A program made the translations under genes and the position numbers. Of a DNA stretch of 64,000 bases, positions 18,155 to 27,828 are shown piece by piece; position 1 is the first letter of the stretch, and every line of letters begins with the position of its first letter. Source of the DNA: an uncultured Mesonia sp. (GTDB taxonomy: Bacteria > Bacteroidota > Bacteroidia > Flavobacteriales > Flavobacteriaceae); assembly GCA_958296185.1 (NCBI GenBank), contig CATQIB010000007.1, forward strand, positions 1 through 64,000, written 5' to 3'. The notes beneath the pieces were generated by a model, which was given only the letters and a program-made list of their open reading frames with translations, was not told the DNA's origin and ran no database searches.

Positions 18155-18372
18155 TTTACTAAATATTAATTTGTTATTATAAATACATCAGCAACCTATT
18201 TTTCAAACTACCAGCTCATCAGCTCTCAGAATGTTAAACATCCTTCAATTAGATAAAAACAAATATTAAAAAGTAAAAAGGAAATAAAATCGATAAGAAT
18301 GCGAGTTGAACTCGAAAAACAAATAATAATATAAACTACTACTTAGAATTTGAAGTGGTTTCTAATGTTAAG

Positions 18373-18401
18373 CAAACATACCACCTTTATATCTCCCACA
18401 A
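18373..18401 (-). promoter_or_regulatory. Promoter of the cold-shock gene, with long 5' leader
   Basis: The minus strand reads TTG (18401-18399), an 18-base spacer, then TATGTTTG (18380-18373), a strong match to the Bacteroidota consensus. The expected start point near 18366 gives a leader of about 210 bases to the start codon at 18154. The leader is AT-rich and holds no open reading frame of note. Confidence 0.6.
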
Positions 18402-18480
18402 GCTTTTAATATGTTAAAGTTTTAAAAATAAAAAACATAGCAGCCAAAGCAATCCTAACAAGCTGTTAATATACAAGGCT

Positions 18481-18515
18481 TTGGCGGATTTACTGCCGAT
18501 TATTATTTAAGTTTG
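18481..18515 (+). promoter_or_regulatory. Promoter of the sugar dehydrogenase / TonB receptor pair
   Basis: TTG at 18481-18483 and TAAGTTTG at 18508-18515, separated by 24 bases. The -7 element matches TAnnTTTG, though the spacer is slightly long. The start codon follows at 18542. Confidence 0.45.
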
Positions 18516-18541
18516 TATTTCAACCCACTAAAGTCCAACCT

Positions 18542-19781
18542 ATGAAAATGTTTTTTGCCTTGGCCCTTTCCGCTTTAAGTTTATTGGCCTGTAAACCTAA
18601 AAACCAACAAGCTACACCCACTGCTGCTGCACAAGACAGTTTAACACATAAAAACACCCCTCCTAAACCCGACAATGCGCATTATGCGCCGGCTTTTGAA
18701 GGCCAAACCCGCGCACCGCACGTGCAAACCCAAACCGATTATGAGGTGATTTTACGCAGCGATAAGTTACAAGAGCCTTGGGGAATTACGGCTATGCCCG
18801 ATGGTAACCTTACTGCTTACCGAAAATAAAGGTTTTATGCGCATCCTAAATCCGGAAACGGGTAAAATACTTCAAGATATTAAAGGATTTCCCGACGTAG
18901 ATGATCGCGCTCAAGGCGGAATGTTAGGCCTGTGCCTTTCTCCCGAATTTGAACAAGACCGCATGGTTTTTTGGACCTTTACCGAGCGGGTAGCCGATGG
19001 TAATCATACCGCCGTGGCCAAAGGAAAACTGCCCCAAGGCGCCGATAAAATAGAACAAGTAGAAATTATTTATCGTGCCAGCCCTACCTACGACGGGCGT
19101 TTGCATTATGGCGGACGAGTATTATTTGACGATACAGGAAATTTATTGGTGAGCATCGGCGAGCGTTCCGATAAGCAAACCCGAGTAAAAGCTCAGGATT
19201 TAGACACTTCATTCGGAAAAATCATTCGCATTACAAGGGAGGGACAGGCAGTAGCTACCAATCCGTTTATAGATCAACCTAGCGCCCTACCCGAAATTTA
19301 CAGCTACGGGCACCGGAATCCGCAAGGCTTAGCCATACATCCCGAGACTCGAGCGCTATGGAGCAATGAATTTGGCCCCCGTGGTGGCGACGAACTCAAT
19401 CTTATTGAGCCCGGAAAGAACTACGGTTGGCCCGTAATTACCTATGGGGTAGAATACAGTGGCGCCGAAATTGGCGATCCGCCGATACAACAGAAAGAAG
19501 GCATGGAGCAACCGGTATATTACTGGGATCCTGTACTCTCTCCTAGCGGTATGAGCTTTTATTCTGGCGATGCAATTCCCGAATGGAAAAACAATCTTTT
19601 TCTGGCCGGATTAAGCAGCCAACACATTGCGCGTTTGGTACTGGAAGACAATCGCGTGGTGGGCGAAGAACGTTTGTTAGCCGACAAAGGCGAGCGGTTT
19701 AGAGCGATTACTGAAGGCAAGGATGGTAAGTTATACGCGATAAGCCAAAGCGGAAAGTTATTTGTTATTCAAAAGAAATAA
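18542..19781 (+). pseudogene. PQQ-dependent sugar dehydrogenase-like lipoprotein, one frameshift
   Basis: Two frames together encode about 412 residues. A lipoprotein signal (LSLLACKPK) comes first, followed by a six-bladed beta-propeller of the soluble glucose dehydrogenase/Hhip-like type. Family motifs include EPWGITAMPDG, YDGRLHYGGR, YSYGHRNPQGLA and NEFGPRGGDELN. The frame breaks near 18806 in ...GATGGTAACCTTACTG. Removing one C yields PDGNLLLTENKGF, as expected for the family. This one-base gain resembles the other homopolymer changes in the window. The product would oxidise a sugar in the periplasm with PQQ. The TonB receptor gene starts 3 bases downstream. Confidence 0.85.
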
Positions 19782-19784
19782 ATC

Positions 19785-21929
19785 TTGTATACCGTCTCTT
19801 TTACTCTTTTTACAAAGGGTCTAGCAAGCCTTTTTACTTCTTTCTTTGGACGGTCAATAAAATTTCGCTTGCTTCTCGGCGGATTAAGCCTTTTAGGGTT
19901 GGGGAACGGTAACGCCCAAAACAAAGACAGCACCGCCGTTGATGCCCTTAATAGCGTGCATATAATTGCCCATACAAATCGGCAGCCGCTGCAGCAGTTA
20001 AATACGGCGGCGCAGATTCTTGGGCAAGCTCAGCTTTCGGCTACTTATACTGGTAGTTTGGTACCCGCCTTGAATCAGGTGGCCGGTCTGCGAATGGAAG
20101 AACGTTCCCCCGGCAGTTATCGCATCGCTTTACGCGGAAATTTAATCCGTTCGCCATTTGGCGTGCGTAATTTGCAGGTTTATCTCGGTGATTTTCCGCT
20201 TACCGATGCCAGTGGAAATACCTATATCAATTTAATAGATCCTGCGGCACTCGCCCAAGTGCAAGTTTTAAAAGGGCCCAATGCGTCGTTATATGGTGCC
20301 AATTCGGTTGGGGTGATTCGCCTTGAGCCCAAAGGTTTTAATGTTCAAGAAAATAAACAACAAATAAGTTTGGGTGGTGGAGCATATGGCTTGTTTCGAG
20401 AGCACTTTAGTCTACAAAGAAGTTATGAGCGGTATTCATTTTCTATCGATCAAATGTATCAACAATCAGACGGATACCGAGACCATACTGCGCTGAATAA
20501 AAAAAGTATACAAACCGCGCATCGCTATCAATATGCGACCAATAGTGAGTTGCGTTTTTTACTTTTGTATACCGATTTGCATTATGAGACACCAGGAGGC
20601 TTGACGCGTGAGCAACTAGAGGAACAACGGCGTATGGCCCGACCCGCATCGAGCCGATTTCCATCAGCCGAAGCTCAGGAAGCCGGCATTCAAAACCGAA
20701 GTCTCTTTGGCGGCATCACCCACCAGATCGCAATCAATAAGCATTGGCAGCATCAAATCAGTTTGTTTGGCTCTTACACCGATTTTGAAAATCCGTTTAT
20801 TACCAATTATGAATTCCGTAAAGAAGAAAATATTGGCTTGCGCACATATCTTTCTTACCAAAATCAAATCGCCACTGCTTGGCATTTTGAAGCTCAGCTG
20901 GGTTACGAAGGGCAAAAAGGTTGGTATGCGCTTCAAAATTTTGACAACAATCAAGGAGAACCACAAGGCTTACAAGCCCAAGATGATTTAACCAACGGCA
21001 GGCAAAATTATTTTTTACGTACACAAATCGGCTGGAAAGAAAAACTCAGCATAGAAACCTCCCTGGGTTACCATAATTTTACTTTGGGCTATACCACGCA
21101 TTTTCCTTCTAAAGCTCGTGCCCAAGGTGAGGTTAATTATGATGCCATTTGGATGCCCAGGATCGCGGGTCGTTATACCTTTAATCGGCAATGGAGTATG
21201 CGTGCGTCTGTGGCCAGAGGGTTTTCTGCGCCCACACTGGCCGAGGTTCGTTCTTCTACCAATCAAATCAACACCGATTTAAAGGCAGAAGAAGGTGTAA
21301 ATTATGAGTTAGGCTTTAGGTTTCAACACCCCAAACAATGGTTGGTGTTAGACCTAAGCGCCTATACCTACCCTATTGAATCGGGGATTGTAAGGCAGCT
21401 CAATGCCGCTGGAAATGAGTATTTTGTCAATGCTGGCGAGTTAAAGCAAAACGGAATGGAATTAACGGGTGAGTTTAGGCTCTTGCCTGAAGACGGCTCT
21501 CGGTTATTGCATAATTTGCAGTGGCATACAGCGCTAACGTACAACCAACATGAATTTGAGCGTTACATTGTTAAAGAAAACAACTATAGTGGCAACCCCG
21601 TAACTTCTGTACCCGACTGGATGCTCGCCAATAGCTTAAACTTTGCGATGGGAAAGCCCTGGAGTATGGCAGTTAAGCATAGATACACTTCGCGCATCCC
21701 ATTAAACGATGCCAATACCGTTTTCAGCAAGGCCTTTCATTTGGTTCAATTACAACTGAATTGGCAACAGCGCTTTGGATCCGCAATGCGTTTTCGCTTA
21801 TTTGCAGGGGTAGATAATCTATTAAATGAGCGCTATAGCTTAGGAAACGACATCAATGCTTTTGGAAAACGCTATTTCAATCCGGCCCCCGAGCGTAACA
21901 TCTATGCGGGGCTTCATTGGAGGTTTTAA
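19785..21929 (+). CDS. TonB-dependent outer-membrane receptor
   Basis: A 714-residue protein with a signal peptide (RLLLGGLSLLGLGNGNAQ). A plug domain covers about residues 50-185, with ALRGNLIRSPFGVRNLQVYLG and LKGPNASLYGANS. A 22-strand barrel follows, ending in the aromatic HWRF needed for Bam insertion. No ATG is available before the plug, so a TTG start at 19785 is chosen; it lies 3 bases after the dehydrogenase stop. There is no carboxypeptidase-like N-terminal domain, so it is not SusC. It may import PQQ or the dehydrogenase's substrate (inference from pairing). Confidence 0.85.
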   Translation: MYTVSFTLFTKGLASLFTSFFGRSIKFRLLLGGLSLLGLGNGNAQNKDSTAVDALNSVHIIAHTNRQPLQQLNTAAQILGQAQLSATYTGSLVPALNQVAGLRMEERSPGSYRIALRGNLIRSPFGVRNLQVYLGDFPLTDASGNTYINLIDPAALAQVQVLKGPNASLYGANSVGVIRLEPKGFNVQENKQQISLGGGAYGLFREHFSLQRSYERYSFSIDQMYQQSDGYRDHTALNKKSIQTAHRYQYATNSELRFLLLYTDLHYETPGGLTREQLEEQRRMARPASSRFPSAEAQEAGIQNRSLFGGITHQIAINKHWQHQISLFGSYTDFENPFITNYEFRKEENIGLRTYLSYQNQIATAWHFEAQLGYEGQKGWYALQNFDNNQGEPQGLQAQDDLTNGRQNYFLRTQIGWKEKLSIETSLGYHNFTLGYTTHFPSKARAQGEVNYDAIWMPRIAGRYTFNRQWSMRASVARGFSAPTLAEVRSSTNQINTDLKAEEGVNYELGFRFQHPKQWLVLDLSAYTYPIESGIVRQLNAAGNEYFVNAGELKQNGMELTGEFRLLPEDGSRLLHNLQWHTALTYNQHEFERYIVKENNYSGNPVTSVPDWMLANSLNFAMGKPWSMAVKHRYTSRIPLNDANTVFSKAFHLVQLQLNWQQRFGSAMRFRLFAGVDNLLNERYSLGNDINAFGKRYFNPAPERNIYAGLHWRF

Positions 21930-22081
21930 AGCCAACAAGTGACCAAAAAAGTACTGTAATAAGTTAAATTTTCATTTAAAAATAAAGGCAATTTAACAAG
22001 GTATTAAGCCTATCTGTACTACAATCGCTTTAAAGAACAGGTCAATTATTGTAAATTGCAGCCTAAAGAAAGTAAGAAATA

Positions 22082-23983
22082 ATGGAGCAAAAAAATATAC
22101 AACAGCAATTAAAACGCATACTCGCCCATACGCCAACAGACTGGTTAAGCTTAACTACGCATCGGCTAGATATTTACGAGGAAGACCAGGCTAAAACACA
22201 GTTTCTGCAAGCCTTTGAAGAATTAATGAACTCTGAAATTAGTGGGGCAGCATTTACCGAACGACTGGCACAATTGCCAACGGCTTATGACTACATTCGT
22301 TTAGGGCATCCCTTATCTAGTGTATTGGAGTGGAGTTTAGCACAGTTACAAGGACTATCGGCAGATCGAGTGATTTGCTTTCAATCTTTAAGCATGCCGC
22401 TTTTAGCCATAGCCCGTAAAAACAGCCTGGCCGGTAAGGTAACCCAAATCGCTTATAGCGGAAACTTACCCGCAGCACTAGATCAAGACTTAATTAGAAA
22501 GGTGTATGGCTACGAAATCGAGTGGTTGGCAGTAGAAAACCCTAGTCAAATTCAACACGCCCCTGGTTATAAAGCATCAGCAAGTCTGGTATATGTTGAA
22601 AGCAATTTTGATTGGACCGCACAACAGTCGGTTTTAACTGCTGCAGATCATCCGGTAGATTACTTTGTAGGATTAGATGCCGCATTAGGTAGCGTTCTAT
22701 ACATTGGGCCAGGCCAAGAAGAAGCGAGCATAGGCGCAATACAGCATGTTAGGAGACGCGAAACCGTAGCCATTACTCCGTTAAACGCTTACCGCGGATT
22801 ACAACGATTGGCAAATGAACCCTTAGAACAACCCGAAAATCATCAAGCTTCCAACCAAAAAGAAGTAGCCGATAACATTCGGTCGATAACGGGTACCAGT
22901 GGAGAAGTTCTGGTTGCCTCCTCGGGATTATCGATGCAATACGCCATTATGATGGGCTTGGTTGATTATGCTCTAGAACAACATCCGGGTAAACAGATAA
23001 AATTTATCGTCCCTCCAAATTGCTATGGAGGCACCAATGATCAAGCGCGCAGGTTAGCCCAAAGTTTAGAGCAAGTTAGTATTGTAGACTTACCCGTTGA
23101 TCGTGATAATGATATGGTAAGCAGTGTAGAACAGGTTTTGAGTCAATTGGCGCAAGAAGACGCAGTACCTTATATCATTGCCGAAATACCTACCAACCCA
23201 AGAGTAGAAGTACCCGATTTAGAAGGTTTAGCAGCAGCTTTACGAAAATCTAGACAGACCCCAAACGGCACGGCTGCTATTGCACCCGTTTTTATATTAG
23301 ACCAAACTTTTTGTCCGAATGTTCCCTTTTTAAGTCAGAAAAGCGATGAAAACAACAATAATATATTAGCGGAAGGCTATGCTTTGGCCTACGCCAGCGG
23401 ATCTAAATTCCCTAGCGGAGGAAAATGTACGGCCGGTTATTGTGTGGGCAACCAGCAATCTCAAGCGATGATGAACAAAATAGCCACGCATTTGACACTG
23501 TGCGACAATGAAGCTACCGCCAGACAGTATGCTAAGTTGGCCGAACAGCTACCCAGTATGCTTGAGCGCATAGAAAAAGCCTATCGCAATACACGGGCAT
23601 TTGTGGAGTTTATTAAAAAAGAATTACCCGAAGCCAAAATTAATTTTGTTTCAGAAGATTTAGCGCAACGCGGATTTACCCCATCGGTATTTTCATTAGA
23701 TCTCCCTACCAAAGGCGATACGCCTCAAGAACGGGAAACCTATAAAAGAGCATTAAATCATAAGCTGATACAGATGATGATCACGCAAATTCCTAAGGAA
23801 AGCAAATATTGTGTGAGTTATGGGCAGTTGAAAGGTTGTTATTGGACAATACCAGCCACCTCAACCCAAGGAACTACCAAAGAAACCGATAAAGATTATA
23901 TCGTACGCGTTTCTTTAGCTCCCGAATTGGATTTGGAACGCCACCAATCGGTTTTTCGCGATTTTGTGCAAAAACATATTTAA
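22082..23983 (+). CDS. PLP-dependent enzyme of the Cys/Met metabolism class
   Basis: A 633-residue protein, longer than cystathionine gamma-synthase (about 390). An N-terminal region of about 230 residues is extra. The C-terminal part is a fold type I PLP domain. The presumed PLP-binding lysine is in YASGSKFPSGGKCTAGY, preceded by IAEIPTNPRVEVPDL and FILDQTFCPN, typical of trans-sulfuration enzymes. The exact reaction is uncertain; a cystathionine synthase/lyase or related gamma-elimination is possible. It is followed by a strong terminator and stands alone. Confidence 0.75.
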   Translation: MEQKNIQQQLKRILAHTPTDWLSLTTHRLDIYEEDQAKTQFLQAFEELMNSEISGAAFTERLAQLPTAYDYIRLGHPLSSVLEWSLAQLQGLSADRVICFQSLSMPLLAIARKNSLAGKVTQIAYSGNLPAALDQDLIRKVYGYEIEWLAVENPSQIQHAPGYKASASLVYVESNFDWTAQQSVLTAADHPVDYFVGLDAALGSVLYIGPGQEEASIGAIQHVRRRETVAITPLNAYRGLQRLANEPLEQPENHQASNQKEVADNIRSITGTSGEVLVASSGLSMQYAIMMGLVDYALEQHPGKQIKFIVPPNCYGGTNDQARRLAQSLEQVSIVDLPVDRDNDMVSSVEQVLSQLAQEDAVPYIIAEIPTNPRVEVPDLEGLAAALRKSRQTPNGTAAIAPVFILDQTFCPNVPFLSQKSDENNNNILAEGYALAYASGSKFPSGGKCTAGYCVGNQQSQAMMNKIATHLTLCDNEATARQYAKLAEQLPSMLERIEKAYRNTRAFVEFIKKELPEAKINFVSEDLAQRGFTPSVFSLDLPTKGDTPQERETYKRALNHKLIQMMITQIPKESKYCVSYGQLKGCYWTIPATSTQGTTKETDKDYIVRVSLAPELDLERHQSVFRDFVQKHI

Positions 23984-24010
23984 AAAAAAGAGGCTTTCGC
24001 CTCTTTTTTT
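23983..24010 (+). terminator. Intrinsic terminator after the PLP enzyme
   Basis: AAAAAAAGAGGC / GCCTCTTTTTTT forms a perfect 12-bp stem with a TTTC loop and terminal T run, starting at the stop codon of the PLP enzyme. Confidence 0.9.
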
Positions 24011-24068
24011 AATCTCTGGCCCGAGCATTTGTGTGGTTGGCAGTGCTAAAAGACAGACAAAATTTGAT

Positions 24069-24076
24069 TACATTTG
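24069..24076 (+). promoter_or_regulatory. TAnnTTTG promoter element
   Basis: TACATTTG lies 43 bases before the TTG start of the DUF1206 gene, just after the preceding terminator. A properly spaced TTG -33 element is not evident. Confidence 0.4.
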
Positions 24077-24118
24077 TAGTAACCAGGAAACTTTTATTAG
24101 GCCTAAGTAACATTTATC

Positions 24119-24901
24119 TTGAAAAAATCTTTTAAAGTTTTAGCCGCTATTGGTTTTGTATCCAAAGGATTAATCTACGTCATTATCGGTGTCTTATCAC
24201 TTTTGGCAGCGCTAGAATTAGGCGGACAAAGTTCGGGTACCAATCAAGCTTTATCTTTTTTAAAGCAACAAGCCTTCGGACGTACACTCCTCTTTTTACT
24301 GGGCAGCGGTTTGGTTTGCTACTCGGTTTGGATGTTTATTCAAAGTATTTATGATCCTGAACAAAAGGGCAAAAAACGCCAAGCAATTTTAAAGCGATTC
24401 GGATTATTTACCACTGGTCTAGTGTACACCGGAGTGGCCGCTTTGGCCTTTTATCATTTATTCACCCAAGACTATACAGGAGATCAAAGCACTTCCTATG
24501 CGCAATTTATCGGTTCTACCGCTCTGACTTACGGCTTTATCTTGATTGGTATAATCTTAGCGGTACAAGGCGTAGTGCTCATTCGCGGCGGACTACTCGA
24601 TCAGTTTAATTTAGAAGGTCAAAAACACTATCGACTCATCAGAGCGATGGGAAAATTTGGTTTTTATGCCCGTGCCTTTGTGGTTTTAATCATTGCTTAT
24701 TTCTTTTTGCGTGCTGGCTTTTATTCGGGCAACCGAGAAATTAAAGGTATTCAGGATGCCTTTGCCTTTTTAGAACAAACTTTTTGGAGCCGTTTGTTAA
24801 TGATTCTTACCGCAGTGGGCTTTATAGCCTACGGCGCATTTTTTATAATTTTATCGAAATACAGGCGTTTTCAAGCAGAAGAATCTGATAAAGCAGATTA
24901 A
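24119..24901 (+). CDS. DUF1206 membrane protein
   Basis: A 260-residue protein with six membrane helices in three tandem two-helix repeats (about residues 8-75, 95-155 and 175-245). Each repeat has a G-x-x-x-x-G/Y-x-x-x-G-x-x-A/S pattern such as GFVSKGLIYVIIGVLS. This is the DUF1206 arrangement. The function is unknown. The start is TTG at 24119; no upstream ATG is in frame near the promoter. Confidence 0.8.
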   Translation: MKKSFKVLAAIGFVSKGLIYVIIGVLSLLAALELGGQSSGTNQALSFLKQQAFGRTLLFLLGSGLVCYSVWMFIQSIYDPEQKGKKRQAILKRFGLFTTGLVYTGVAALAFYHLFTQDYTGDQSTSYAQFIGSTALTYGFILIGIILAVQGVVLIRGGLLDQFNLEGQKHYRLIRAMGKFGFYARAFVVLIIAYFFLRAGFYSGNREIKGIQDAFAFLEQTFWSRLLMILTAVGFIAYGAFFIILSKYRRFQAEESDKAD

Positions 24902-25072
24902 CTCGCTGGCGGCAGATCAAAAGCAATTGGACTGAATTGTTTTATCTAAAAAATTTATCGATTTCATTACCCGACTCCGAAAAGAAGCGAGAAACCTTAT
25001 ATTGATTTACTTAAAAATGCTAGCAATAGCTTATATTTAGCCAAGGCCAAAGGCAAAGAAATTTAGATTTTT

Positions 25073-25585
25073 ATGAAGGAATTACTACTTCGTCTGCAAT
25101 CGGATCCTCCTCAATCGGTAAAGGAAATGGAGCAATTATATCGCCACCATCCCCTAATACCCGATGATGTGTCGGATTTGCTCTCAATTTTAATGACTCA
25201 TAGTCACTTAGAATCCATTTGTACTTGGTTGATCAAGCGCTATCAAAAAGATGGTAAAGACCTAAACCCGAGTCATGTAAGCATTCTAATCGACAATTTA
25301 GCGCATTTAAAAACAACCCACGGGAAACTGCATGTGCTACAAATTTTGAGTCGGTTGCATTTATCAAAAGCCCTAAGTGCGGAATTAATCGCGGCGGTAG
25401 AACCCTATTTAAACGACAAGCATAAATTTATTCAAGCAAGCGCTTTTGACGCTTATGCCGCAGCGGCCCGGCATTTCCCCAGCTTAGAAGCAGAGTTTAA
25501 GCAGCGCTGCGCCTTAGTGTTACCACAGGCCAATGCATCATTAGCTGTTAAACTAAGGCGTATTTTAAATGCAAAAAAATCATAA
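25073..25585 (+). CDS. Helical-repeat (HEAT-like) protein, function unknown
   Basis: A 170-residue soluble protein made almost wholly of amphipathic helices, with HEAT/ARM-like pairs such as LHVLQILSRLHL and KFIQASAFDAYAAAARHFP. No catalytic motif is seen. Before the island inserted, this gene would have been convergent with mnmE; its stop is 28 bases from the left att repeat. Confidence 0.6.
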   Translation: MKELLLRLQSDPPQSVKEMEQLYRHHPLIPDDVSDLLSILMTHSHLESICTWLIKRYQKDGKDLNPSHVSILIDNLAHLKTTHGKLHVLQILSRLHLSKALSAELIAAVEPYLNDKHKFIQASAFDAYAAAARHFPSLEAEFKQRCALVLPQANASLAVKLRRILNAKKS

Positions 25586-25613
25586 ATTAACTTAAGGCTT
25601 TATTTTAAGGGTT

Positions 25614-25631
25614 TTATTTCCCGATACAGAA
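25614..25631 (-). repeat. Left attachment-site repeat (mnmE 3'-end copy)
   Basis: On the minus strand TTCTGTATCGGGAAATAA encodes Phe-Cys-Ile-Gly-Lys-stop, the exact C-terminus of MnmE. It is detached from the gene by the island. It matches 16 of 18 bases of the copy at 48978-48995. Confidence 0.85.
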
Positions 25632-25669
25632 TGTAACTATTGTTGATATTGTTGAGATGCGATGGTTTA

Positions 25670-25680
25670 GGCAACAAATA
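25670..25680 (+). repeat. Candidate integrase arm-site GGCAACAAATA (left end)
   Basis: The 11-mer GGCAACAAATA lies 39 bases inside the left att repeat and recurs at 48842 near the right end. Shared short repeats just inside both ends are typical of tyrosine-integrase arm sites. The site assignment is inference. Confidence 0.5.
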
Positions 25681-25788
25681 GGATACAAAGTAATTCAGAA
25701 AAAGGATAATTGGCGGCAAATAATCACAAATGGTAAACTATCATTATTAGGTCACTAAGATAGAAAATTTAATGAATAGAGCATAAAA

Positions 25789-25811
25789 AAACCGCTCACA
25801 AAGAGCGGTTT
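25789..25811 (-). terminator. Intrinsic terminator of the DUF6266 gene
   Basis: A perfect 9-bp stem AAACCGCTC / GAGCGGTTT with a 5-base loop. A-rich sequence on the plus strand to the left gives the U-tract on the minus-strand transcript. Confidence 0.9.
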
Positions 25812-25831
25812 CTTAACTTCAATCCTAAGAC

Positions 25832-26473
25832 TTATTGAGCGGTTCCAGAGCCTAAATAAGTACTGTTAGATACTTGACTGCCATCTGCATTAATGAAAGC
25901 TGCAAACAGTTCTACAGTATCTCCAGCGTAGGTAGTCGGAATAACTATGGTTTGACTTCCTGAAGTTCTGAGGTTACCATCAGTTACAGAAATGGATTCT
26001 TTCTTTGCTGGATTGTAAACCAATAGCATTGCTTTATCGGTCGTATTAGCATTTCCTTCTACCGAGTTATCATCCCAGTCGAAAGTTACTTCACCAGGGT
26101 TGGTTAAATCAGTAGTTCCATTTAGAACACCTGAAAGTCCTCCACGGCTAACTAAAGCATCATTGTAATTGACGTTAAAGTTAGGTGCAGTACCTGTTAC
26201 CGCATTGTTCAAAATGTACGACATAGCTGCGTTAAACTCGGTTTTCTTAATCGCGAGCGATTTGTAACCTTGTTTGATAAACGGCTTAATTGCCTGTAAA
26301 AATTCTAAAGTCACAGTAAACCTGTTTCGTTGGTTTACCTGACCTTCAGTACGTGGATTGGCTACACTTGAAGGTTTAATTCTAATGTAGTCAATTCCTT
26401 TCCAGCTTCCACCGATAACGTTTCCAACCTTACCTGAAAGCCCACCTAAGATTCCTTGTGCTATTTTACCCAT
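25832..26473 (-). CDS. DUF6266 family protein
   Basis: A 213-residue protein beginning MGKIAQGILGGLSGKVGNV, the recurrent start of this Bacteroidota family, with KPSSVANPRTEGQVNQRNRF and a beta-rich C-terminal half. The function is unknown; members are often scattered in accessory regions. It is the first gene inside the left island end and has its own terminator. Confidence 0.75.
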   Translation of the reverse strand: MGKIAQGILGGLSGKVGNVIGGSWKGIDYIRIKPSSVANPRTEGQVNQRNRFTVTLEFLQAIKPFIKQGYKSLAIKKTEFNAAMSYILNNAVTGTAPNFNVNYNDALVSRGGLSGVLNGTTDLTNPGEVTFDWDDNSVEGNANTTDKAMLLVYNPAKKESISVTDGNLRTSGSQTIVIPTTYAGDTVELFAAFINADGSQVSNSTYLGSGTAQ

Positions 26474-26896
26474 TGTTCTGATTTTTTGGGGTTAAACAAA
26501 ATTTGATTCGGACTTGGTATGGCTTTGGCCTGAAGCAATACCAGTTCTGCGTAATATATGGCAACTTCTGTGCAAATAGATACTATCAGTTTAGGTTGCA
26601 GACTTTTGCTGTGTTTTGCATTCAACTAAGAAAATGAACACATTTTTTTAAAAGAAAAAGAGAAAAAAGAAAGCCGTTTTGCTGATGGCGTGGCATTTCT
26701 GTCAAGCTTTTTGGAAAAAATCGTGCGCTTGGATAAGGTTTTAAAAAAAGTACGCCATTTTGTAGCGTACTATTTTTTTCAAAACCCTTGGGGCTTGAGC
26801 TTTACTGGAATATAGCGGTGGGCGTTGGAAGCCATCTATATTTGCCTTCTTTTTACTCTTTTACTATCTTTAGTATTTAAATTAAATTTATAGACA
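26474..26896. other. Intergenic region in the island, with a strong hairpin
   Basis: No coding region is recognised. AGTACGC (26749-26755) and GCGTACT (26765-26771) form a stem, flanked by an A7 run and a T7 run, so it can act as a bidirectional terminator. No gene immediately upstream on the plus strand explains it, and a short transcript ending here is possible. Confidence 0.45.
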
Positions 26897-27223
26897 ATGG
26901 CAAAATTTGAAATTTACAAGGATGCAAAAAGTGAATACCGCTTTAGATTAAAAGCAGGAAATGGTCAAAATATTTTAGCAAGTGAAGGTTATTCTTCAAA
27001 AGCTGGATGTGAAAATGGTATCGAGTCTGTTCGAAAAAACTCGCAAGATGATAGCCGCTACGATAGAAAAAAGTCGAGTAATGGCAAGCATTACTTTAAT
27101 TTAAAAGCTTCGAATGGTCAAGTTATCGGTACAAGTGAAATGTACGAGAGTTCATCTGGAATGGAAAATGGTATTGATTCCGTAAAAACTAATGCTCCTG
27201 ATGCAGAAGTAGTAGAAGTATAA
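26897..27223 (+). CDS. YegP family (DUF1508) protein
   Basis: A 108-residue protein of two tandem DUF1508 repeats. The first (about residues 3-50) has KFEIYKDAKSEYRFRLKAGNGQ...SEGYSSKAGCENGIESV, split here for length; the second (about residues 60-102) has YFNLKASNGQVIGTSEMY. DUF1508 proteins are small stress-associated proteins without a defined biochemical role. An imperfect stem downstream (about 27241-27278) may end its transcript. Confidence 0.85.
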   Translation: MAKFEIYKDAKSEYRFRLKAGNGQNILASEGYSSKAGCENGIESVRKNSQDDSRYDRKKSSNGKHYFNLKASNGQVIGTSEMYESSSGMENGIDSVKTNAPDAEVVEV

Positions 27224-27828
27224 ATATTAACTTCATAACCTTATATCAATCTAATATAAAATCAGATTGTATATAAGTTTTACTCAGTTTGTTGAGCAGG
27301 TAATCCAAAAGGCGCGAGCCGACTGCGAGATGAGCGAGGGTGCTGTGAGTGATAGCCTGTAGCGAGTTTATTTAATTGAAATTCCTTTTTTTGAGGATAT
27401 ATCGGTTGTTTGATTGATTCGAGCGGAAGGCTCTCACGGCTATGTAGCATACACAAGGCTGGCGCTGTTTTTTGATGCGGTGGGAAAGGCAAGTGCAGCG
27501 ATTGTAGGAAGCAATTTATTTCGGTGGCGGTGGGTTATCATCTTTCTTTAAAAAGGTGGTTTAAGGAATTGCGGATTTTGAGGAAATGGGTGATTTGGGA
27601 TTTACATTCCAATGTGAGATGTATAACCTGCCGTAGTGCGTTGGCTTAAATTGCTGACGGAATGAGCTGCTCTTGCGAGCGGTTGCAATATGTAATCATC
27701 CGCTGTTTGATTGTGGTTTAAATGTCATTTAAAGATGGTTGCTTTATTGTTTCAATTCAGTTTTATAGAATGGCAGCGGTGATTTCATATTGTGACTTGG
27801 ATGCACTCAAAAACTGTGACAGCCTGTA

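Noticed and set aside
27280-27492. 70-residue minus-strand open frame in the gene-free island region
   Set aside because: Pro/Gln/Ser-rich composition with no domain, no promoter and no partner gene; looks like a chance frame.
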